Assembly: GCA_910579925.1 (NCBI GenBank)
Contig: CAJTVY010000017.1
Location: 1 to 63,250, forward strand
From: an uncultured Dorea sp.
GTDB taxonomy: Bacteria; Bacillota; Clostridia; Lachnospirales; Lachnospiraceae
Direction of reading: 5' to 3'
DNA length: 63,250 nt
In this document: positions 50,926 through 59,878 of the stretch, in pieces
Position numbering within the stretch: position 1 is the stretch's first letter
How the letters are laid out: every line of letters starts with the position of its first letter
The notes under the pieces: model-generated
Database searches by the model: none
Told to the model about the DNA's origin: nothing
Seen by the model: the letters and a program-made list of their open reading frames with translations, nothing else
Made by a program: the position numbers and the translations under genes

Positions 50926-51534
50926 ATGATAAAAAAATTGTGTGATGCGGATATCCGGGAACCATTGTTTGATTTCCTGGAAGAATACTATGGGAAAATA
51001 AGAATTATTGAAGAGAAACAGATCGGCAGGTCACGGGCGGATATTGTCATGGTAAGGCCTGGAGAGATCGACGGTATTGAGATTAAGAGCGATGTTGACA
51101 CCTATGTGCGGCTGAAAAGACAGGTGCAGGATTACGACAGGTACTTTGACCGTAATTATGTAGCTGCAGGTGCAAGTCACGGACTGCATATTAAAGAACA
51201 TGTGCCGGAATGGTGGGGGATCATAACCGTGGAATGGGTGAGGAACGGGATGGATTTCTATCTGCTGCGGGAGGCGAAAAGCAGCCCGAAGACAGACCTG
51301 AGACGGAAACTTGAACTTCTGTGGAGGCCGGAACTGGCTCATATTCAGGAAATCAACCGGCTTGCGAAGTACAGACAGAAAAGCAAGTCATTTGTGATCG
51401 AAAAGATTATTGAGAAGGTTCCGGGGGAGATATTGGCAGAGCAGGTGAGCCAGGAACTATTTGAGAGAGATTATACCAGGATTGATCAGACGATCAGGGA
51501 ATATAAGGAGGGAAAATCGTGCAATATCCGGTGA
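50926..51534 (+). CDS. sce7726-family protein with PD-(D/E)XK-like core
   Basis: A 202-residue protein of the sce7726 type. Residues about 5-75 contain IREPLFDFLEEYYG, the basic IGRSRADIVMV and GIEIKSDVDTYVRLKRQVQDYDRYFD (in pieces): an Asp followed by E-x-K after hydrophobic strands, as in restriction-endonuclease folds. It overlaps the following XRE gene by 16 bases. Function is unknown; the nuclease-like core together with two XRE regulators and location suggest a mobile accessory or defence-type module. The usual sce7725 partner is absent. Confidence 0.7.
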   Translation: MIKKLCDADIREPLFDFLEEYYGKIRIIEEKQIGRSRADIVMVRPGEIDGIEIKSDVDTYVRLKRQVQDYDRYFDRNYVAAGASHGLHIKEHVPEWWGIITVEWVRNGMDFYLLREAKSSPKTDLRRKLELLWRPELAHIQEINRLAKYRQKSKSFVIEKIIEKVPGEILAEQVSQELFERDYTRIDQTIREYKEGKSCNIR

Positions 51535-51854
51535 TCAATGTGGAACGGACAGGAAAGAGAATTCGGAGAATTTGTGAAAGGCAGGGGATAGATGCCAGGG
51601 AGATACAGGAATTCATGGGCTTTGCGGCCAGACAGTCGGTGTACGACTGGTTTCGTGGAAAGAATCTGCCATCTCTTGATAATCTGTATGCGTTATCCCG
51701 GCTTTTAAAGGTTCCGATGGATAAGCTTGTGGCAGCGTCGGATCAGTCAGAACCAGAGGATGCGTGCAGTATGTATGAGCTGTCCCCTCTGCCTGGTATG
51801 AGTAGGGGAAGGATTCTGTTAAGATATGTGGAAACGCTGTCAACCAGTTTGTAA
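51519..51854 (+). CDS. XRE-family protein paired with the sce7726-like gene
   Basis: A 111-residue protein with an N-terminal helix-turn-helix (GKRIRRICERQGIDAREIQEFMGF, QSVYDWFRGKNLPSLDNLYALSRLLKV in pieces). GTG 51519 follows AAGGAGG by 7 bases inside the end of the preceding gene, implying translational coupling. It may be the cognate regulator or antitoxin-like partner. After it, 650 bases carry no firm gene apart from the small ORF and repeats listed. Confidence 0.8.
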   Translation: MQYPVINVERTGKRIRRICERQGIDAREIQEFMGFAARQSVYDWFRGKNLPSLDNLYALSRLLKVPMDKLVAASDQSEPEDACSMYELSPLPGMSRGRILLRYVETLSTSL

Positions 51855-52110
51855 CTGAATGCAAAAGCGTATGAGTTCTGGTATCCTGTATATGACGGAG
51901 GAAAACGGTAGTACATCTGGAACTGTGGAGATGTCCGCTGCCGGCAAGATACTGGAAAGGGATAGAAAGAGAAAGGTCGCATACTCAGATCTATGGAACA
52001 GGTTTGACAAAAGATGACTGATCGTAGAGTTTCCTTGTGGCTGTGTTGCAAAAAAGAGTAGGTGAGTGGCGATAAGATGTACTGAATTAACCAACGGTGG
52101 GTGCATCCCC

Positions 52111-52251
52111 ATGGCGAATGAGAATAATGTCAGGACAAGAACGGCAAGAGAAGCGTTGCGGCAGGTTCCGATGGAAGACGAAGTGACGAGATATAAAGAA
52201 GAAGAAAGGCTGCGGAAAAGAACGAAGGAGATCTTGATCTGGATGCACTAA
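52111..52251 (+). CDS. Possible small charged protein (46 aa)
   Basis: ATG 52111 opens a 46-codon frame rich in Arg and Glu (TRTAREALRQVPMEDEVTRY, EEERLRKRTKEILIWMH). The upstream ribosome site is weak (GGTGGG), so translation is uncertain. A terminator 84 bases downstream means the region is transcribed. The rest of the 51855-52504 gap looks like degraded sequence. Confidence 0.3.
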   Translation: MANENNVRTRTAREALRQVPMEDEVTRYKEEERLRKRTKEILIWMH

Positions 52252-52334
52252 AGATATTCGGAAGAGAAGACGGATTTTTTGTGTACCGGAAGATAAGGGA
52301 TGAATGATTGCAGACGGAGTCTGTAGAGACGAAG

Positions 52335-52375
52335 AAAGATGTGGCGGTTTGGAAACAGGCTGCCACATCTTTTCG
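52335..52375 (+). terminator. Rho-independent terminator of the accessory patch
   Basis: AAAGATGTGGC (52335-52345) pairs exactly with GCCACATCTTT (52362-52372), then T. It closes the transcript from the sce7726/XRE genes or the small ORF. Confidence 0.85.
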
Positions 52376-52452
52376 TGTATAAAATTTAATAGTTTTTTTA
52401 TTGCATGTTCCATAAATGAGAAGTAGAATGAATAAGGTATATAGTAATATAG

Positions 52453-52482
52453 ACAGTATTACATTCAACAGTATTACATTCA
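52453..52482 (+). repeat. 15-bp tandem repeat before the CPBP gene
   Basis: ACAGTATTACATTCA occurs twice without a gap (52453-52467, 52468-52482), 23 bases before the start codon. It lies in the leader and could alter promoter or ribosome-site spacing. Confidence 0.9.
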
Positions 52483-52504
52483 ATAGAGGAAAGAGAGGAC
52501 GAAT

Positions 52505-53455
52505 ATGGAACAGCAATATGGGCAGGTTCCGCCTATGAGGCCGGAGAATTACGGGAAGCGTATCTGGCATCTGTGGGGACCGATTGTAATAAAGTGGGCT
52601 ATTGGGTTTGGAGCCAGTATGATTGCCATGGGAGTTCTTAGCATGGTCTGTGTGATGGCGGATCAGGAGGCGGCCATGACAGCGATGCAAAGTGAAGAGA
52701 AGATGATGGAACTATATAGTCATATTCTGACTGAATATCTGAAAGCAGCCACTTTGATTGAGGGCGTAGCTGCATTGATCACGATTCCTATCATGCTCTG
52801 GTTCTTTCACTCAGACCGGGTCAAAGATAAGAAGCGGGGCTTCATTCCGAACAGGAAAGCTCCACTCTGGAAATATACGGCAGGACTTCTCATGGCTGTG
52901 GCTCTTAGCCTGGGACTTAATAATCTGATTTTTATCGGGAATCTTTCGGATATGAGCGAGTCTTATCAGGCAACGATGGAGGCGTTCTATTCGTCTCCCC
53001 TTGCAATTCAGATCGTGGTGCTGGTTGTTTTGGTGCCTGTGAGCGAGGAACTGGTATTCCGCGGACTGCTCTTTAGAAGACTGCGTGAGCGGGCGTCGTA
53101 TATGCAGGCTGCTTTATACTCTGCCGTGGTGTTCGGGATTATGCATGGGAATCTGGTGCAGATACTCTATGGCTTTATTCTGGGCATGATGTTGTCATAT
53201 CTCTATGAAAAATATGGTTCCGTAAAAGCTCCGATTGCTGCGCATATGGTGATGAATCTTTTTTCCGTTCTGGCAACAGAATATAACCTGACAGACTGGC
53301 TTGCGCACGACCAGATGCGGATCGGGATTGTGACGGTTGGCTGTGCGTTTGTAGCGTCTACGATGTTCGTACTGATTCAGAGAATTGATGAGAAACCCGA
53401 TGCACCAGGAACATCCGGGGAGAAAGAGAACCTTGTGCAGCAGAATGGATGGTAA
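52505..53455 (+). CDS. CPBP-family intramembrane metalloprotease
   Basis: A 316-residue membrane protein with about eight hydrophobic segments and the CPBP (CAAX protease, Abi) motifs: EELVFRGLLFRRLRERAS at about 178-195, FGIMHGNLVQILYGF near 215, and APIAAHMVMNLFSV near 245. Glu-Glu and His residues form the metal site of this family. Roles include prenyl-protein processing, bacteriocin immunity or membrane stress; context does not decide. ATG follows AAAGAGAGGACGAAT. A terminator follows. Confidence 0.88.
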   Translation: MEQQYGQVPPMRPENYGKRIWHLWGPIVIKWAIGFGASMIAMGVLSMVCVMADQEAAMTAMQSEEKMMELYSHILTEYLKAATLIEGVAALITIPIMLWFFHSDRVKDKKRGFIPNRKAPLWKYTAGLLMAVALSLGLNNLIFIGNLSDMSESYQATMEAFYSSPLAIQIVVLVVLVPVSEELVFRGLLFRRLRERASYMQAALYSAVVFGIMHGNLVQILYGFILGMMLSYLYEKYGSVKAPIAAHMVMNLFSVLATEYNLTDWLAHDQMRIGIVTVGCAFVASTMFVLIQRIDEKPDAPGTSGEKENLVQQNGW

Positions 53456-53472
53456 AAGATACATAATAAAGA

Positions 53473-53508
53473 AAAATCTGACAGCATGGAAAATGTCAGA
53501 TTTTTTTT
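53473..53508 (+). terminator. Rho-independent terminator of the CPBP gene
   Basis: AAAATCTGACA (53473-53483) pairs with TGTCAGATTTT (53494-53504), then four more T. Confidence 0.92.
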
Positions 53509-53616
53509 ATGGAATATAGATATTATCTAATTATCTGACAATTGTGAGAAAGTTCTTATTTACAAATTTTAAAAAAAGTAGTATAGTAAAAAAAACGTAA
53601 AGAAAGGGCTGAATAT

Positions 53617-56600
53617 ATGAACGAACAGATGGTAAACAGTTATGGAGGACTGTACCGTCCGCAGTTTGAGCATGATAACTGTGGAATCGGAGCAGTCGTG
53701 AATATCAAGGGGCGTAAGAGCCACAGTACGGTAATGGACGCCTTAAAGATCGTAGAGAATTTGGAACATAGGGCCGGCAAGGATGCCGAGGGTAAGACGG
53801 GCGATGGAGTTGGAATCCTGCTTCAGATTTCACATAGGTTTTTCTCCAAAGTCTGTAAGCCTCTCGGCATCTTTTTGGGTTCAGAAAGAGATTATGGAGT
53901 GGGAATGTTTTTCTTTCCCCAGGATGAATTGAAGAAGAACCAGGCGAAGAAGATTTTTGAAGTAATCGTTAAGAAAGAAGGAATGAAGTTTCTTGGATGG
54001 CGGGAGGTTCCGGTAAGGCCGGAAGTTTTAGGAAGCCGGGCGGCTGCGTGTATGCCTTGTATTCTGCAGGGATTTATTGAGCGTCCTGTAAAGACGGCCC
54101 GGGGGATTGAGTTTGACAGGCGGCTGTATGTGGTGCGCAGAATCTTCGAGCAGAGTAGTGACGATACCTATGTGGCGTCCTTAGGAAGCCGGACGATTGC
54201 TTACAAGGGGATGTTTCTGGTTGGGCAGCTTCGTCCGTTTTTTGAAGACCTGGAGAGCAGGGACTATGAGTCGGCCATTGCTCTGGTGCATTCCCGTTTC
54301 AGTACCAACACGAATCCAAGCTGGGAACGCGCCCATCCCAACCGGTTTATTGTACATAACGGGGAGATCAATACCATTCGGGGAAATGCGGATAAGATGC
54401 AGGCAAGGGAAGAGAACATGGAATCTGAGTATCTGAAAGGAGAACTCCATAAGGTACTTCCGGCCATCAACAGCTCCGGTTCCGATTCTGCTATGCTTGA
54501 CAATGCTATCGAGTTTATGGTCATGAGCGGAATGGATCTGCCGCTGGCGGTAATGATCTCTATTCCGGAGCCATGGGCCAGCGCTAAGACCATGTCCCAG
54601 AAAAAGAAAGATTTCTACCAGTATTATGCAACCATGATGGAACCGTGGGACGGGCCGGCCTCTATTCTGTTCAGTGACGGCGACTGTATGGGCGCGGTGC
54701 TTGACCGGAACGGACTTCGCCCTTCCAGATACTATATCACAGATGACGATACTTTGATTCTCTCATCAGAGGTGGGAGTCCTTGATATTGATCCGGGAAG
54801 GATTGTGGTGAAGGAACGTCTGCATCCGGGGAAAATGCTGCTGGTGGATACCATTCAGGGAAAAGTCATTGATGATGACGAACTGAAGGAGATCTATGCC
54901 GGCAGACAGCCCTATGGCGAATGGCTGGACAGCAATCTGATCAATCTTAACAGTCTGAAGATACCGAACCAGAAGGCGCCGTCTTATACGGCAGGGGAAT
55001 GTAAGAGGCTCCAGAAAGCATTTGGTTATTCTTATGAGGAAGTGAAGACTTCGATCCTTACCATGGCGCTGAATGGTTCCGAAGGGACTGCGGCAATGGG
55101 AATTGATGTACCCCTGTCGGTGCTGTCGGAGAAGCACAGGGATCTTTTTGGATATTTTAAACAGCTTTTTGCGCAGGTAACCAATCCGCCCATTGATGCG
55201 ATCCGGGAAGCGGTGGTAACGTCCTCTACTATTTATATCGGGGCGGATGGGAATCTGTTGGAAGAAAAGGAAGAAAACTGTAGGATGCTGAAGGTGGATA
55301 ACCCGATTCTGACTAATACGGATCTTCTGAAAATTAAGAACATGAAGAAGGAAGGATTTCGGCCGGTGGAGATTCCTATCGTATATTACAAGAACTCGGG
55401 GCTTGAGAAAGCGATTGACTATCTTTTCATCGAGGTTGACCGCGCCATACGGGAAGGGGCCAATATTCTGATTCTTTCGGACCGCGGCGTGGACGAGTAT
55501 CATGTGGCTATGCCGTCCCTGCTGGCTTTGTCGGGACTGCAGCAGCATCTGGTGCGGACGAAGAAGCGTACGTCTGTGGCGATTATTCTGGAGACGGGGG
55601 AGCCAAGGGAGGTTCATCATTTTGCAACGCTTTTGGGCTATGGAGCCTGTGCGATCAACCCTTACCTTGCCCACGAATCCATCCGGTGGCTGATTGAGAC
55701 GAATATGCTGAAAAAGGATTACTATGCGGCAGTGGAAGATTATAACCATGCTGTCTTAAGCGGTATTGTGAAGATTGCCTCTAAGATGGGGATTTCAACG
55801 GTTCAGTCTTATCAGGGGGCGAAGATTTTTGAAGCTATCGGGTTAAAGGAAGAATTTATAAGGAAATATTTTACAGATACGGTCAGCCGCGTAGGCGGCA
55901 TCGGAATAGAGGAGATTGCGGCAGACTATGTGGCCCGTCATTCTCAGGCATTTGATCCCCTGGGGCTTGAAGTGGATATGACCCTTGACAGTATCGGGCA
56001 GTATAAGTCAAAAAGCGGCGGAGAGAGGCATCTGTATAATCCCCAGACCATCCATATGCTTCAGCAGTCCACAAGGCGGGGGGACTATGAGATGTTCCGG
56101 AAATATACAGAGATGGTTAATGCAGAGGGGGAGCATATTAATCTGCGCGGACAGCTTGAGTTTAACTATCCGAAGAAGGGAATTCCTATTGAAGAAGTAG
56201 AGAGCGTAGATACAATCGTGACCAGATTCAAGACAGGCGCTATGTCTTACGGTTCTATTTCCAAAGAAGCCCACGAGACGCTTGCCATTGCAATGAACCG
56301 TCTGCATGGAAAGTCCAACAGTGGGGAAGGCGGAGAGGAAATCGCACGTCTGGACAGCGATCGTTGTTCGGCTATCAAGCAGGTGGCTTCCGGTCGGTTT
56401 GGAGTGACCAGCCGGTATCTGGTGAGTGCAAAAGAGATTCAGATTAAGATGGCTCAAGGTGCAAAGCCTGGGGAAGGAGGTCATCTTCCGGGAGGCAAGG
56501 TGTATCCCTGGATTGCCAGCACTCGTCATTCTACTCCAGGGGTCAGCCTGATCTCGCCGCCGCCTCACCATGATATTTATTCCATTGAAGATCTGGCACA

Positions 56601-58152
56601 ACTGATTTATGACTGTAAGAATGCCAATAAGGAGGCCAGAATTTCCGTTAAACTGGTGTCCGAGGCAGGCGTAGGAACGGTTGCCGCAGGTGTGGCCAAG
56701 GCTGGCGCAGGGCTGATCCTCATCTCTGGGTATGACGGGGGAACCGGGGCTGCTCCCAGAAGCTCCATTCATAATGCGGGGCTTCCCTGGGAACTCGGTC
56801 TTGCGGAGACGCACCAGACTTTGATTCAGAACGGTCTAAGGGAGCGTGTGCGCCTGGAGACGGACGGTAAGCTGATGAGCGGACGGGACATTGCCATTGC
56901 CGCAATCCTGGGGGCGGAGGAGTTCGGTTTTGCCACGGCGCCTCTGGTTACCATGGGATGCGTGATGATGAGGGTATGCAATCTGGATACCTGTCCGGTA
57001 GGCGTGGCAACCCAGAATCCAAAGCTTCGTAAACGCTTCACAGGTAAGCCAGAATATGTGGTGAACTTCATGCGGTTTATGGCGGAGAACCTTCGGGAAT
57101 ACATGGCAAGGCTGGGCGTTCATACTATTGATGAACTGGTGGGGCGTACAGACCTTCTGAAAGCGAAGGAACAGGCCACGTCTGCACGGGCAAAGACTCT
57201 GGATCTTGGCCAGATTCTCTTCAATCCTTATGAGGGAAGCAAGACTCCTGTTACATTTAACCCTGGGAAAGTGTTTGACTTTGAACTGGAAAAGACGCTG
57301 GATGAGAGGGTGCTGGTTAAACAGTTGCTGCCTTCTCTGAAAAAGGGGCAGAAGCGCAGTATTGAGGTAGACGTGACCAATACGGACCGTACCTTTGGGA
57401 CGATCTTTGGTTCTGAGATTACAAAACGGTATCCGGAAGGACTTCCCGAGGACAGTTATGTGGTTAAGTGTGCAGGCGCAGGCGGCCAGTCCTACGGGGC
57501 GTTTATACCGAAGGGTCTGACCCTGGAACTTGTAGGAGACAGCAATGATTATTTCGGGAAAGGGCTGTCTGGAGGTAAGCTGATCGTGTACCCGCCAAGA
57601 GGGGTGAAATACCGTCCTCACGAGAATATTATTATAGGAAATGTGGCGCTATATGGAGCTACCAGCGGCAAGGCGTTTATTAACGGCGTGGCAGGGGAGC
57701 GTTTTGCGGTGCGTAACTCAGGAGTGACTGCCGTAGTGGAAGGCGTGGGCGATCATGGATGTGAGTACATGACCGGAGGGCGCGTGGCTGTCCTTGGCAG
57801 GACGGGCAGAAACTTTGCCGCCGGAATGAGCGGCGGGGTGGCATATGTTCTCGACATGGACAGTGATCTGTACCGGAATATCAACCGGCAGATGGTGAAT
57901 ATGGAACGCATTTCATCAAAATTTGACGTGAATGAACTGAAGAGTATGATTGAGGAGCATGTTGCCTGCACCAATTCGGAGATCGGGAAGAAGATTCTTG
58001 GAAATTTCAAGGAATATCTGCCGAAATTCAAGAAGATCATCCCTGTGGATTATGAGCGGATGCTGACGATGATCCTTCAGTTAGAGGAACAGGGTATGAG
58101 CAGCGAGCAGGCGAAGACGGAAGCATTTTACGCCATGAAGGGCGAACGATAG
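53617..58152 (+). CDS. gltB: Glutamate synthase large (alpha) subunit
   Basis: GltB, 1511 residues, takes the amide of glutamine and, with 2-oxoglutarate, gives two glutamates. The mature N-terminal nucleophile should be Cys22 in DNCGIGAV after removal of a 21-residue propeptide. The glutaminase domain shows ALVHSRFSTNTNPSW and HNGEINT. The central and FMN domains show KTGAMSYGSISKEAHETLAIA (in pieces) and GEGGEEIARL. The iron-sulfur cluster motif is CVMMRVCNLDTCPVG. The C-terminal beta-helix repeats (GGKLIVYPP, GERFAVRNSG) are present. The gene is followed 13 bases later by gltD. Length is normal for the family. Confidence 0.98.
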   Translation: MNEQMVNSYGGLYRPQFEHDNCGIGAVVNIKGRKSHSTVMDALKIVENLEHRAGKDAEGKTGDGVGILLQISHRFFSKVCKPLGIFLGSERDYGVGMFFFPQDELKKNQAKKIFEVIVKKEGMKFLGWREVPVRPEVLGSRAAACMPCILQGFIERPVKTARGIEFDRRLYVVRRIFEQSSDDTYVASLGSRTIAYKGMFLVGQLRPFFEDLESRDYESAIALVHSRFSTNTNPSWERAHPNRFIVHNGEINTIRGNADKMQAREENMESEYLKGELHKVLPAINSSGSDSAMLDNAIEFMVMSGMDLPLAVMISIPEPWASAKTMSQKKKDFYQYYATMMEPWDGPASILFSDGDCMGAVLDRNGLRPSRYYITDDDTLILSSEVGVLDIDPGRIVVKERLHPGKMLLVDTIQGKVIDDDELKEIYAGRQPYGEWLDSNLINLNSLKIPNQKAPSYTAGECKRLQKAFGYSYEEVKTSILTMALNGSEGTAAMGIDVPLSVLSEKHRDLFGYFKQLFAQVTNPPIDAIREAVVTSSTIYIGADGNLLEEKEENCRMLKVDNPILTNTDLLKIKNMKKEGFRPVEIPIVYYKNSGLEKAIDYLFIEVDRAIREGANILILSDRGVDEYHVAMPSLLALSGLQQHLVRTKKRTSVAIILETGEPREVHHFATLLGYGACAINPYLAHESIRWLIETNMLKKDYYAAVEDYNHAVLSGIVKIASKMGISTVQSYQGAKIFEAIGLKEEFIRKYFTDTVSRVGGIGIEEIAADYVARHSQAFDPLGLEVDMTLDSIGQYKSKSGGERHLYNPQTIHMLQQSTRRGDYEMFRKYTEMVNAEGEHINLRGQLEFNYPKKGIPIEEVESVDTIVTRFKTGAMSYGSISKEAHETLAIAMNRLHGKSNSGEGGEEIARLDSDRCSAIKQVASGRFGVTSRYLVSAKEIQIKMAQGAKPGEGGHLPGGKVYPWIASTRHSTPGVSLISPPPHHDIYSIEDLAQLIYDCKNANKEARISVKLVSEAGVGTVAAGVAKAGAGLILISGYDGGTGAAPRSSIHNAGLPWELGLAETHQTLIQNGLRERVRLETDGKLMSGRDIAIAAILGAEEFGFATAPLVTMGCVMMRVCNLDTCPVGVATQNPKLRKRFTGKPEYVVNFMRFMAENLREYMARLGVHTIDELVGRTDLLKAKEQATSARAKTLDLGQILFNPYEGSKTPVTFNPGKVFDFELEKTLDERVLVKQLLPSLKKGQKRSIEVDVTNTDRTFGTIFGSEITKRYPEGLPEDSYVVKCAGAGGQSYGAFIPKGLTLELVGDSNDYFGKGLSGGKLIVYPPRGVKYRPHENIIIGNVALYGATSGKAFINGVAGERFAVRNSGVTAVVEGVGDHGCEYMTGGRVAVLGRTGRNFAAGMSGGVAYVLDMDSDLYRNINRQMVNMERISSKFDVNELKSMIEEHVACTNSEIGKKILGNFKEYLPKFKKIIPVDYERMLTMILQLEEQGMSSEQAKTEAFYAMKGER

Positions 58153-58165
58153 GAGGTGGACATAA

Positions 58166-59665
58166 GTGGGAAAAGCAACAGGTTTTATGGAATATGACAG
58201 ACAGAATAAGACGCCCGAGGCGCCTGAAGAAAGGCTTAAGCATTTTTGCGAATTTCACAAGCCTTTGTCGAAGGAGGAGCAGGAACGCCAGGGAGCCAGA
58301 TGTATGGCTTGCGGTGTGCCGTTCTGTCAGGCGGGGCAGATGATTATGGGAATGGCCAGTGGGTGTCCGCTGCACAATCTGGTTCCGGAGTGGAATGATT
58401 TGATCTATCACGGCAATTGGGAGGAGGCGTACTATCGCCTCAAAAAGACCAATAATTTCCCTGAATTTACTTCCAGGGTCTGCCCGGCTCTGTGCGAGGC
58501 TGCTTGTACCTGCGGGCTTAACGGTGATGCGGTTTCCGTTAAGGCGAATGAGTATGGGATTATTGAAAATGCGTATGAGAAGGGATATGCGGATGCAAGA
58601 CCCGTGAAGGTACGCACTGGAAAGAAGGTGGCGGTCATCGGTTCAGGACCGTCCGGGCTTGCGGCGGCGGATATGCTGAACCGGCGGGGACACGAAGTGA
58701 CGGTATTCGAGCGTGAAGACCGGGTGGGCGGACTGCTCCGGTATGGGATTCCCAACATGAAGCTGGAGAAACAGGTCATCGACCGGAAGATCAGAATAAT
58801 GGAAGAGGAAGGGATTGCCTTTGTGACAGGCTGCAATGTGGGAACGGATAAAAAGGCTTCGGAGATTCTGAAGGAGTATGACCGTACGATACTGTGCTGC
58901 GGCGCATCGAACCCAAGGGATATCAGGGTACCGGGACGAGAGGCAGAAGGGATTCATTTTGCAGTAGATTTTCTCAAATCAACCACCAGAGCATTGTGGG
59001 CGAACCAGATGCAGTTAAAAGACGGGGAATACATCTCTGCAAAGGGAAAGAACGTGATGATAATCGGAGGCGGCGATACGGGAAATGACTGTGTAGGAAC
59101 GTCTCTGCGCCATGGGGCGAAGTCGGTATTACAGTTGGAAATGCTGCCTAAGGCTCCGGATGAGCGTGGGGATGACAATCCGTGGCCAGAGTGGCCGAAG
59201 GTCTGCAAGACGGATTACGGGCAGCAGGAGGCGATTGCAGTATCTGGCAGAGATCCCAGGGTGTACCAGACGACGGTGAAGGAGTTTAAGAAGGATAAGG
59301 CGGGAAAGGTCTGCAAGGCGGTTCTTGTAAAGCTGGAGCCAAAGAAGGATGAGAAGACCAAACGGATGGCGATGGCTGAGATTACTGGAAGTGAATATAC
59401 CGTGGACGTGGATCTGGTGCTGATTGCGGCAGGTTTCCTGGGGAGTGAGGAGTATGTGACCAAGGCTTTCGGTGTGGAGACGGATGGGCGGACCAATGTT
59501 GCCACGAGTCCCGGGGCTTACAGTACCAGCGCTGCAAACGTTTTTACGGCAGGAGATATGCACAGAGGGCAGTCGCTGGTGGTTTGGGCCATTCGTGAAG
59601 GACGGGAGGCGGCTCAGGAGGTTGACGTCAGTCTGATGGGGTATACGAATATGAACATCCAGTAA
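58166..59665 (+). CDS. gltD: Glutamate synthase small (beta) subunit
   Basis: GltD, 499 residues, oxidises NAD(P)H and passes electrons through iron-sulfur clusters to GltB. The N-terminal cluster region has ARCMACGVPFC, GCPLHNLVPEWNDL and CPALCEAACTCG. FAD and NAD(P) sites are VAVIGSGPSGLAAADML and VMIIGGGDTGNDCVG, and the C-terminal FTAGDMHRGQSLVVWAIREGR is typical. GTG 58166 is set by AGGAGGTGG. It forms an operon with gltB. Confidence 0.97.
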   Translation: MGKATGFMEYDRQNKTPEAPEERLKHFCEFHKPLSKEEQERQGARCMACGVPFCQAGQMIMGMASGCPLHNLVPEWNDLIYHGNWEEAYYRLKKTNNFPEFTSRVCPALCEAACTCGLNGDAVSVKANEYGIIENAYEKGYADARPVKVRTGKKVAVIGSGPSGLAAADMLNRRGHEVTVFEREDRVGGLLRYGIPNMKLEKQVIDRKIRIMEEEGIAFVTGCNVGTDKKASEILKEYDRTILCCGASNPRDIRVPGREAEGIHFAVDFLKSTTRALWANQMQLKDGEYISAKGKNVMIIGGGDTGNDCVGTSLRHGAKSVLQLEMLPKAPDERGDDNPWPEWPKVCKTDYGQQEAIAVSGRDPRVYQTTVKEFKKDKAGKVCKAVLVKLEPKKDEKTKRMAMAEITGSEYTVDVDLVLIAAGFLGSEEYVTKAFGVETDGRTNVATSPGAYSTSAANVFTAGDMHRGQSLVVWAIREGREAAQEVDVSLMGYTNMNIQ

Positions 59666-59672
59666 TATGTAA

Positions 59673-59700
59673 TCTGCCTGTCCGATACAGGACGGGCAGA
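59673..59700 (+). terminator. Hairpin after gltD
   Basis: TCTGCCTGTCC pairs with GGACGGGCAGA around GATACA, but no U-run follows (CGCTTTAC), so it may be a weak or protein-assisted terminator. Confidence 0.55.
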
Positions 59701-59762
59701 CGCTTTACATATCTGGTTTTTCAGACATGTCGAAACATTTGTTACAAAATTATTAAAAAATA

Positions 59763-59791
59763 TTGCAAGTTTTAGTGGTTTGAGTTATAAT
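59763..59791 (+). promoter_or_regulatory. Sigma-A promoter of the NlpC/P60 gene
   Basis: TTGCAA (59763-59768), 17-base spacer, TATAAT (59786-59791), 87 bases before the start codon. Confidence 0.75.
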
Positions 59792-59878
59792 TGTTACCAG
59801 ATGTAGAGGGACTATGTCGGAAGAACGTAGAAGAGTGTAAATAGTAAGCAGAAAATACATAAAAAGGATGGTTTCATT

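Noticed and set aside
50718..50945. 75-residue forward frame overlapping the divergent XRE gene
   Set aside because: It starts inside the reverse-strand XRE gene, has no ribosome site and covers the predicted promoter of the sce7726-like gene.
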